DNA from: Haliotis asinina
Taxonomy: Eukaryota; Mollusca; Gastropoda; Lepetellida; Haliotidae
DNA length: 64,000 nucleotides
Direction: 5' to 3'
NCBI RefSeq assembly: GCF_037392515.1
Contig: NC_090290.1
Location: 17,497,753-17,561,752 of the forward strand
Shown here piece by piece: positions 57,198 to 64,000 of this stretch. A model generated the notes under the pieces. That model was not told the origin of the DNA. It did no database searches and worked only from the letters and a program-made list of their open reading frames with translations. The position numbers were made by a program, and so were the translations under genes. Numbering within the stretch: the stretch's first letter is position 1; the number at the start of each line of letters is the position of its first letter.

Positions 57198-57317
57198 ATG
57201 ACTAAAATCTCCTCAAAACTGGTAAACATGTATGAAGTAATTACACGATGCCATTTAGAAAGTGGTCAAATGCAACATATGTCATATTTGGGATTTCACT
57301 TTCTCAGTAAAGTGGAA

Positions 57318-57545
57318 GTAGTGGTGGCTGAGCGGGCTGGGCGGCTGACTTTGTGTGCTGGCGATTAGGTGCCTGACTCTGAGGGTGCGGGTTCGAATCC
57401 CGGATGGGACTCAACCATAAAAGAAGTAGTATAGGGAATGATAGTTCTGGCTCACTTTCAAGAAATGTCTCTACAAAGCCTTATTTAGTAAATAAGGCTT
57501 TGGTTGGGTCATTAGCTCTTGCTACTATTACCCCTACTACAAAAA
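57318..57545 (+). mobile_element. tRNA-like SINE head followed by a 27-bp palindrome
   Basis: Box A-like TGGCTGAGCGGGCTGG at 57325-57340 and box B GTTCGAATCC at 57391-57400, with a long variable region as in Leu/Ser tRNAs. The acceptor ends do not pair, so it is not a working tRNA gene. At 57476-57502 AAAGCCTTATTTA and its complement form a near-perfect palindrome around one G. It abuts the virus-like element and might belong to its terminus. Confidence 0.6.
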
Positions 57546-57557
57546 AGTTGGCGGTAA

Positions 57558-58526
57558 TTACTGTGCCTTGGTAGGAGGTAACACTGTGCCGTACGGTACG
57601 ATCAATAATTCTTCTCTTACAAACCCCCTACCCGGCCCACCCCTCAAGTAGTATAAGTTAGGTTCGTCGGCTTTCATATCCACTTTATCTATGTTGTAAG
57701 TTTTGACTGACCATATAGGATCGGTGGCTCGCTTACGGCTATCGCCCTCGTGTTCCCCCGGCTGGTATAGATACCTCACTAGAGCCCTATCTGGTATCTG
57801 TTTCTCCTTCCCACGCAATGGAGCGGCCGACTCTGCAACTATTGATTTTAGTTTGATAGCGTCTGCCGGTTTCTTACCGGTGAGACGGGTGACTTCATGG
57901 TTGATTGCCGACACCACCTTGGGTAACCTCGTGACCCATTCAGTCGATCGTTTTCCAGGGGTGGCCATCTCCCTAGCATACTGATAGCCGAACAAGCGCT
58001 CAGCCAAAGTCCTATTAAATCTCTCCACTATGGCTTGGCTGTGATGGGCTCCGGCCGTGCTACGCCTGACCTTTGTATCGTGTTTGGCTAGCAGTTGTGA
58101 CACGGCACCCATGAACTCCCGTCCGGGGTCAACTTGCAGCTCTGTTGGCCACGTCAGTGGGCTGCGTTTGTATATACGTTCAAATCCTCTGGCTACCTGG
58201 GCCGAATCTTTCGTGGTCAAGGGTTCGGCTTCCTTGTAACGACTGGCTACATCCACTACGGTTAAGGCATACTTGTACCTCTTATCGTGGGGTAGGAACA
58301 GTAGGTCTGCCTGGTGAATGCTATTAGGTATGTTAATACCGAACCTCCTTCTAGGCACGTAGCGTGGTGCCGGTAAATAGATCTGCCACAGGGCTTGTTT
58401 TTCAAGCCACGCTTTGGCTTCCTCCGGGGGTACTCGCGCTAGTTTAGCTAGCTTATCTACTGCGCTAGCTCCTTTCCAGTACCCACGCGGGCTGTAGTAA
58501 ATAGCCTCAAATTTTTTCATGTCCAT
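57558..58526 (-). CDS. Retroviral-type (rve) integrase of virus-like element
   Basis: 322 residues. An N-terminal region (about 1-60) with helical, charged sequence precedes the catalytic core. The DDE triad is visible as D74 (IHQADLLFL), D133 (LQVDPGREF) and E168 (AIVERFNRTL), with 34 residues between the last two. The C-terminal part (about 240-310) is basic and then ends RGFVREELLIVPYG, a layout seen in integrases with a small beta-barrel or chromo-like end. It would insert element DNA into host chromosomes. The start overlaps the polymerase stop by about 20 bases. The frame is intact over its full length. Confidence 0.9.
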   Translation of the reverse strand: MDMKKFEAIYYSPRGYWKGASAVDKLAKLARVPPEEAKAWLEKQALWQIYLPAPRYVPRRRFGINIPNSIHQADLLFLPHDKRYKYALTVVDVASRYKEAEPLTTKDSAQVARGFERIYKRSPLTWPTELQVDPGREFMGAVSQLLAKHDTKVRRSTAGAHHSQAIVERFNRTLAERLFGYQYAREMATPGKRSTEWVTRLPKVVSAINHEVTRLTGKKPADAIKLKSIVAESAAPLRGKEKQIPDRALVRYLYQPGEHEGDSRKRATDPIWSVKTYNIDKVDMKADEPNLYYLRGGPGRGFVREELLIVPYGTVLPPTKAQ

Positions 58527-61500
58527 ACGCGTATGTGTTTATCCCATCAATAGCTATCCAACGTTTCGTGTCCATAGGCGACAGGGACGTCTTGTTTATA
58601 GTCAGTCCGTATATCTTATGCCCATCACTTCTAAGTGTGTTCATTTTATGTCTAAAGGTACGGGTCTTGAACAGGGCTTCCTTGAATCTGGCGTGTTTGA
58701 TGTGTTGTTTCACCACATACTTCTTAACCCCCTTAGCCTTCCGGATCTCACTATTGTCGGCTTTCAGTATGGAGTACATCTTAGGTCTCAAACCTATGTA
58801 CTCAGCTATGGGCGTGCCAGCACACTCGTCCTTCATCTTACCTAGGACCTTTTTATTTACTGTACTGTGTATGGCATGGGTCTTAGGGTAGTCGCTGGTG
58901 TCGTATAAATCAAGGTGTTTTTTCATGTCCTCGTACACGTCCTCGGTTCGAATCTCCATCAGCAGGGAATCAGTGTCAGTGTACAGCACTTCACACCTGT
59001 CGCCGTACTGTTTCTTGAGCTCGTTGTAGTAAAAGTCGTACATCAGGTGTTTGGATAAATCGAGGATGCTCATCCCCACGTAAACAGGTCGGTTGAATTT
59101 TATGTGACTTTTCTTCATGTGTAGGGCAACCAGGTTGTCTGTGAATATCTTACTACGGTTGAATGCCGGACTGGCTATCAATCTCCTGAGCTTGTCTTCC
59201 TCACTCGACCGAACCAGCTTCACGGTCACGCGTTTCCTCAGGTTCTCCATAGTCTTACCAAACACCGAGTTGTTCATGAGCTTGTAGAGATTTTTCTCAA
59301 AATCACTGGTGGCTTTTTTTCGTAGGTCTGTGTTCATTCTGATGTAGGGCTCCATCCATGGGCTCTGGTCGAACATGAGCACCCTGTGTATTTTGGTCAG
59401 CCTCATACCCAACGACAGGTACAGCTGTAGGTTGCGATAGTGAACGATGTACTTGGTCTTATTCATTAAGTTAGGCACGAGTTTTTCAACGTCTGTCACA
59501 CACCCACCTGACAAGTTATGTTGGTACTCAGACATCCAGTCTGGGTTAACCCTCATACGTTCGGGGGCCAGGGGGTAGCTGTTGTGCGATGTGTGTAATT
59601 CCTTGGGATACTCTAAGTCAACCTCGAGGATATACCCTTTGTTTGAATCTGGTGCAACCCCCATAACATCAACGTGTGGTACCCATTCGAATCCCCCTGT
59701 AGGTAGATACTGGCTCATGGCCCAGCCGTACAGGTTGTTTGCGTCTAGGTAGAGAATGTGATTGGTTGGTTTGTTAGGATCGTAACCTTTCACGTATTGA
59801 TTATTTGCTTTCGCGTATCGTTTGGATGCCATGGAAATCCCACCTCGCAAACCTTTCTCAATGAATAGGTGCATGTCGTAATCTGTGAGCAATTCCAAAT
59901 TAACTCCGGTCTTTTTAAGCAAGGCGTCCCACGACAGACCTGGGCTGGTGTAATACCATGCGGGGTCGAGTTTATACTGCTTGAAACATGTCCGCCTAAA
60001 CGTTTCAAACACGTCGGCTAACAGCAGTACATCTGTCCTCAAGTACAGGTCGTGATAATCACCCAGGTTCTTACAACCCAGTTTATTCCATACGTTAGTC
60101 GCGTGCGAGTAATCATCTCGTCAGACGGACGCCTCATTCAGCTTGCTATAAAAGCAGTCAATAGGGGGTAGTCTGGTCTCGGTGAACTTGGCCCAACTAT
60201 CCATGTACTCATAGGGGTACACACCCTTCCTCATAAGCAGGGGTCTAGTCTCGGCGTCTGTGTATCGATCGGTGATAGGGAAGGTATTGTTGGCCTTGAC
60301 CAGACTGTCGAGTGACGACAGGAGGAACTGAAACGAGTCAATGAACCTAAGTCCGTTTAAGCTGAAGGAGATGTATCTCTCCATGTTGTTGGGGATGCAC
60401 GTTATATTACCATCGATTTTCGCGATGGCCTGCATGATCAAGTGTGAGTCGTACCCTCTCAAGTTGTGAAAGACAACGGGGATGTTTATTGTCTTAGGGT
60501 TGATTTTAAGCTTGAGGTTGCACGCGTTGTGAGCGGCGCCTCTATACTTACCAGTTATGTGACAGTGATCTCTCACCGAATCACCGTTAAGTGGTGATTC
60601 ACACACGTGACAGTTAGTGCTACTAGCGTGGGCTAGCCTGTCGACTCGGGTCAGACGCATGGGAGCGATTTTATGCAATGCATTCCTAATAATTTTTTCT
60701 TCCTCCTGCAAACACTTTAGAAACCTTTCAGCCGCGTCAGGGCCCCTATACACTACCGGAGCTTTCGTTTCCCCGTCACAACGGACGACAATGTATCCAA
60801 ACGAACAGGCTTTATGCTCTTGTGTCTTGTGGGTGAAGCTACCACTGGGAGCCTCGCCGGCGGCAGCCACTAAGGCTTCGAAGTCGGCGTATATGATATA
60901 AGGCACAGACATTTGGTTCTTGTGGTTACTGAATTTTAGGATATTTTCACCTTCCTTAGGCATGTCGACTCGTATGGCCGTCTGCCCCACACCTTGACAA
61001 TCATCCCGGTGGGATTCTAATAAATCAGCTCGACTGAAACCGTGTAGGCATCGTACACAAAAGTGTTTTTCCCCAACGTGTTTCGACTGGTCGTGCAACA
61101 ACCGGCTGAGATGTTTTATCCACGTGTAGTGATACTTTTCACCTCGCTGGATCATGAATATATTGATAACTTGGCGATCCTTCACCGGGCTGACCCTGTG
61201 TACTATTGTTGTGTTACCTTCGTGCCCAAAGACATTTATAGCCAGATTATTCTGTTTTTCTACTTTAGTGATCTGGGATATTGGGGTGGGTTCATCTATA
61301 CCATCCCAGTTGAGCCCATCGTCTTGGGGATAGCTAGAAAACCTATCTGAATTCTTGCCAGCTGGAAATAAGGCTGACCTGATAGCTAACCTCAGGCAAT
61401 CGTTTCCTCTATTCTTAACGTTTACTATGGCATGTTTGTTCCTATAGTAGGGAGGCAAGGCTAGGTATGACCTGCCTCTGAACGGCACGTAGTTAGCTAT

Positions 61501-62223
61501 GTCTAGATAGACATTATCGATTTTATCTACAGCCCACCCGGACCCCAAGTGTGTGTAGCGTTCTAGGTATTCTCGTATCTGCTGAAAACTGGTATCGATT
61601 GATGTATCAATGGTCTCTGTATGTGTGGCGACCTCTTGTTGACCTCGGAAGTAAGGCTGAACATATTCAGTGGTACTCCCAACCTGCTTATCGAGCGACA
61701 TTTTCACTGTGATCTGAAACTTGATACTTCCTAGGTTATTTAGTTCCTGGTTGACCTTATCAGCTATCAGAGGCTTGATATCTGTAATGTCTATGTTTCT
61801 ATCAACGTGCATGCGCCAACCTCTCAAATAGTTGCCTACAGCGCGCTCAGTGCGCACGAACTGTAGGTCAATAGCTCTATTCTGTCGTAATAATTCTAAA
61901 AGCTGTGGTTTTCTCATACGGGAATACCCGCCTAAACCCAAATCGTGTGCCTCGACTTTCAGTTGTTTTACAGTGGGAGGTTTTGCTACGGGGGCATGTG
62001 ATAACAATGCGGTTAACCCGGCTCTCCCCAGGTTTGAATAACCCGTGTATCCAAGCTGTTTTGCTTGAGCTTTTAATTGTTTTACTGTAGGAGGGGCTTC
62101 TAAACCTAGTAATCTCAACAATGCTGACTTCCGCATTCTAGAATACCCGATCACACCTCTCTGTTTTGCGACCCGCTTAAGCTCGCTTACAGTAGACATC
62201 GTGTTTACACCTAAGAGAACCAA
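58507..62223 (-). pseudogene. Protein-primed type B DNA polymerase, interrupted by one in-frame TGA
   Basis: Two open segments in the same frame (62223-60124 and 60120-58507) are separated only by a TGA at 60121-60123. First segment: three ~38-residue SAP/Rho_N-like repeats (11-42, 46-76, 84-114), an N-D-C-L-R-L-A-I motif (273-281), a C2H2-type finger (C389, C392, H405, C409), exonuclease I (D447-F-E449), an endonuclease VII-like zinc site (C538, C541, DHCH 552-555) and exonuclease II (N587, Y591, D592). Second segment (numbered from 60042): motif A around D100 (LYLDANNLYGW), motif B NNSVFGK (257-263) and motif C DTDS (356-359). All catalytic motifs survive, so the stop is the only obvious lesion; a recent mutation or a sequence error are both possible. 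Confidence 0.9.
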
Positions 62224-62259
62224 TGTCTAATTGGTTCACAGTAAGGGGAGGTAACCCTT

Positions 62260-62526
62260 TCACACACTGGAGTCTATCTTGAGCAGTCGCCTACGTTCTT
62301 TTATGTAGCCTTTTTTATTCTCGTAGATGAGTTGATGTCTGACTACGTTCGCTCCGTGAGCTTTACATAGACAGTAGTGTCCTTTAACCCCGATACCACA
62401 CACAGAACACGTGTAGTTAGGACTTCCCATATGGAAACAACAGAACCCCTGATTCCTGCATTTCCTACCACAGGCCTCGGTCTTCCCCATAAGTATATAT
62501 TCGCATCGGTATGGAGCGGGTCTCAT
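62260..62526 (-). CDS. Small Cys/His-rich zinc-binding protein of virus-like element
   Basis: 88 residues with at least ten cysteines and several histidines in pairs: CEY, EACGRKC, GFCCFH, CSVCG, HYCLCKAH. The pattern suggests two or more zinc sites in the N-terminal two-thirds, followed by a basic tail (YIKERRRLLK). Small zinc proteins of this kind occur in several large DNA virus groups, often with unknown roles. It lies 36 bp upstream of the polymerase. I do not recognise a named family. Confidence 0.7.
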   Translation of the reverse strand: MRPAPYRCEYILMGKTEACGRKCRNQGFCCFHMGSPNYTCSVCGIGVKGHYCLCKAHGANVVRHQLIYENKKGYIKERRRLLKIDSSV

Positions 62527-62545
62527 GTTTACTTATATAGGTATT

Positions 62546-62971
62546 TTAATTTAATTGCTTCGCAATCAACGCAGTAGCTGCTATACCCAACACTATGAAG
62601 CCCAGTTCACGATTCATTTGTCCCTTGGATGGTGTGTAGTACTGAGCGAGTGTGGGTTTATTGAGCGGTTCCAATTGTTTACCAGTTAGTAGGTAGTATT
62701 CTTTCATTGCTTCATCAACATCGTTGAATGTTTGAACGGCATGGTTTTCACGCTGGAGTTGTTCATTAATAAAATCGATCCTCTGGAGGCGTTTTTTAGC
62801 GTACTCGGCCTGTGCTCTTTGTAATTTCTCAGTAGCGAGATCGTGTCGCTTCCTTTCTTCCTGTATTTCAGCCGCGTGATCATCTCGTAGTTTCGAGAAG
62901 AGGAAATTACTCCCGGAAAATGCCAGGGCATTCACTAACGCCCCACCGACCATCATAGCTATCGTGGCCAT
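62546..62971 (-). CDS. Membrane/coiled-coil protein of virus-like element
   Basis: 141 residues. Residues 2-26 are hydrophobic (MATIAMMVGGALVNALAF), residues about 30-85 are strongly charged and helical (EIQEERKRHDLATEKLQ), consistent with a coiled coil, and residues about 122-138 form a second hydrophobic helix (LGFIVLGIAATALIA). The layout, two membrane segments joined by a long helix, would suit a virion membrane or scaffold protein, but no family is recognised. It is separated by 8 bp from the preceding gene. Confidence 0.68.
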   Translation of the reverse strand: MATIAMMVGGALVNALAFSGSNFLFSKLRDDHAAEIQEERKRHDLATEKLQRAQAEYAKKRLQRIDFINEQLQRENHAVQTFNDVDEAMKEYYLLTGKQLEPLNKPTLAQYYTPSKGQMNRELGFIVLGIAATALIAKQLN

Positions 62972-62979
62972 CCCTATAT

Positions 62980-63207
62980 TTATTTCATTATATTATCAGG
63001 TATTATTCCTTGTTTTACTAGGATGTCTTTTGTGGCCATCGCCATACCAAGGTTCATTATGAGCATACCCATATCCTGCAGGTTGAAATCTAGCTTGATA
63101 GTTGGTTGTTTAAGCACCATTTTAGTCAACCGAGCGTACCCTACGGCTAGACTGGCGACCACTGTGGCGTGGTATGCGTCGTTGACGAACGTTTTCCCCT
63201 CAGACAT
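62980..63207 (-). CDS. 75-residue hydrophobic protein of virus-like element
   Basis: Two weakly hydrophobic helices, about 14-28 (TVVASLAVGYARLTKM) and 46-60 (MGMLIMNLGMAMA), around a short charged link. It has no cysteine. Position between two other small membrane-type genes supports it being real. Function unknown. Confidence 0.62.
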   Translation of the reverse strand: MSEGKTFVNDAYHATVVASLAVGYARLTKMVLKQPTIKLDFNLQDMGMLIMNLGMAMATKDILVKQGIIPDNIMK

Positions 63208-63233
63208 TATGTATATGATATAAAATATTAAAA

Positions 63234-63524
63234 TTATAACATGATATGCGGGTCGACAGTGGGGCCTGCCGGCGGCGTGGGGGTACCCCCAGAGTTTCCC
63301 TCACTGTGGGAGGGTACCCCCACGTATAACCATGTTATAACCACGGCAGCAGTTACGCCTACAGCCAACAACAGTCGGGTTGGGGTGGTCACTTTATGTT
63401 GGTTACACCACCGTTTTTTACCGGCAGCTACTCTCTTAGGATTCTTCTGCCTGGTCACTTCCCTCACTGGTTCCTGTGAAGGGGTCTCCTCCACTGTTGG
63501 GGGTACCTCCTGTGCAGCATCCAT
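63234..63524 (-). CDS. 96-residue single-pass membrane protein of virus-like element
   Basis: Acidic, Pro/Glu-rich N-terminus (about 1-20), a basic stretch (PKRVAAGKKRW), one clear membrane segment at about 50-67 (LLLAVGVTAAVVITWLYV) and a Gly/Pro/Ser-rich tail. Its start overlaps the 3' end of the next gene in another frame by about 90 bp. The tail codons lie in a GGGTACCC-type inverted repeat (63277-63324). Confidence 0.66.
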   Translation of the reverse strand: MDAAQEVPPTVEETPSQEPVREVTRQKNPKRVAAGKKRWCNQHKVTTPTRLLLAVGVTAAVVITWLYVGVPSHSEGNSGGTPTPPAGPTVDPHIML

Positions 63525-63999
63525 CTATACTATTATTATTATTCTTTCTCTCAAATTGACAATGTTTTGCCGTGATAATCGCCGCCGTCACTGGAGCCAA
63601 CAACATACCATATTTGTGGTACAGCCCGCAGCTGATAGAGCTCACGGCGTGTTCGATAAAAGGGTCTTTCTCGAGGTCCTCCCACAGGTAAAGTCGGCGC
63701 TCTGGTGGAATGGGAAGGAAGTGTGATACAATACCGGTGTATATCTGGGTCATAGCCGATCCTATTGTCTTTGTCATTTCTGCTCCGAGCCGGGACTCGT
63801 ATCTAGCGTATAGCTTATCGATTTCTTCGGCTGACATTTTGTGAATTTTATCCGGGGTGTAGTCTCCAAAGTAATGTTTGGCTTTACCGCCAACAGCCAA
63901 CGCCACCAGTTTCTCTCGCTTGGGGGAATCCCCAGTGGGGGAACCCTCCACAGACAATTGTTCGAGCAATTCCTCACACTCCATCTTATAATATAACAA
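63436..63999 (-). CDS. 187-residue protein of virus-like element, unknown function
   Basis: The frame opens at 63999; a better start is the ATG at 63984 (MECEELLEQ), as the first five codons derive from AT-rich leader. The body is helical and charged (DKIHKMSAEEIDKLYARYE), then a moderately hydrophobic region (GLYHKYGMLLAPVTAAIITA), then an Asn/Ser/Gly-rich tail which overlaps the next gene. A tail that overlaps another frame suggests the natural C-terminus may be dispensable or that the stop has shifted. I do not recognise it. It lies at the window edge and may have further genes upstream. Confidence 0.62.
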   Translation of the reverse strand: MLYYKMECEELLEQLSVEGSPTGDSPKREKLVALAVGGKAKHYFGDYTPDKIHKMSAEEIDKLYARYESRLGAEMTKTIGSAMTQIYTGIVSHFLPIPPERRLYLWEDLEKDPFIEHAVSSISCGLYHKYGMLLAPVTAAIITAKHCQFERKNNNNSIDGCCTGGTPNSGGDPFTGTSEGSDQAEES

Positions 64000-64000
64000 G

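Larger units (their letters stand above)
57546..64000 (-). mobile_element. Virus-like element with PolB and integrase (Polinton/adintovirus-like), partial
   Basis: Seven genes, all on the minus strand with gaps of 8-80 bp or small overlaps: order from the right edge is 187-, 96-, 75-, 141- and 88-residue proteins, DNA polymerase B, integrase. Base composition is visibly more GC-rich than the surroundings and no introns are evident. A retroviral-type integrase next to a protein-primed PolB is the hallmark of Polintons and adintoviruses. No capsid, packaging ATPase or protease gene lies in the window, and the right terminus is outside. It is probably an endogenised copy, since the polymerase has a stop codon. 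Confidence 0.8.

Noticed and set aside
57318..57412. Functional Leu/Ser-type tRNA gene
   Set aside because: Box A and box B are good, but the sequences that should form the acceptor stem do not pair.
57546..64000. Firm assignment to classical Polinton/Maverick
   Set aside because: No capsid, ATPase or protease gene visible and only one end in the window.

Overview
The window is eukaryotic, intron-bearing and very repeat-rich. Its dispersed families end in (TCAC)n / (GTGA)n tails, which I associate with gastropod molluscs, most likely an abalone (Haliotis). That assignment rests on recognising repeat styles, not on a search. Most of the 64 kb is retrotransposon and tandem-repeat DNA.

Layout. 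1-1.27 kb is a 40-bp minisatellite. 1.8-2.8 kb holds two minus-strand exons of a secreted PAN/apple-type protein (locus A). 5.3-11.4 kb is a complete copy of a non-LTR retrotransposon, here LINE-H (copy 1): ORF1 with three zinc knuckles, and ORF2 with APE endonuclease, reverse transcriptase, RNase H and a C-terminal CCHC motif. 12.4-13.6 kb is a LINE-H fragment split by an 827-bp foldback element full of the palindrome TCCTACGTAGGA. 13.7-14.5 kb is a decayed plus-strand relative of LINE-H. 16.9-29.4 kb is LINE-H copy 3 with copy 2 nested inside its 3' UTR. 29.4-32.4 kb is SINE and repeat debris. 32.4-37.7 kb is locus B, the plus-strand paralogue of A, with PAN exon, cysteine-rich exon and ankyrin exon. 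38.6-44 kb is SINEs and a CA microsatellite. 44.5-49.1 kb is LINE-H copy 4, internally deleted. 52.6-55.6 kb is locus C, minus strand, with a long ankyrin exon of about 18 repeats. 57.5 kb to the right edge is a compact virus-like element, all on the minus strand: a retroviral-type integrase, a protein-primed type B DNA polymerase broken by one in-frame TGA, and five small genes, mostly membrane or zinc proteins. It runs off the window.

How things fit together. LINE-H copies 1-3 begin with a 58-nt segment that folds as an HDV-like self-cleaving ribozyme, and the element boundary coincides with the predicted cleavage site. An abundant ~270-bp SINE (SINE-C) resembles LINE-H at both its 5' start and its 3' tail, which suggests shared transcription or retrotransposition signals. 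SINE-C and a tRNA-headed SINE (SINE-T) show 12-13-bp target duplications. One SINE-C copy sits inside a coding exon of locus B. Two minisatellites grew out of internal pieces of LINE-H and SINE-C. Loci A, B and C are copies of one gene family in mixed orientation, and the B/C similarity continues into the 3' flanks.

The strongest candidates for new biology are the LINE-H ribozyme with its SINE partner, the PAN/ankyrin gene cluster, and the virus-like element, for which no capsid, ATPase or protease gene is visible here.
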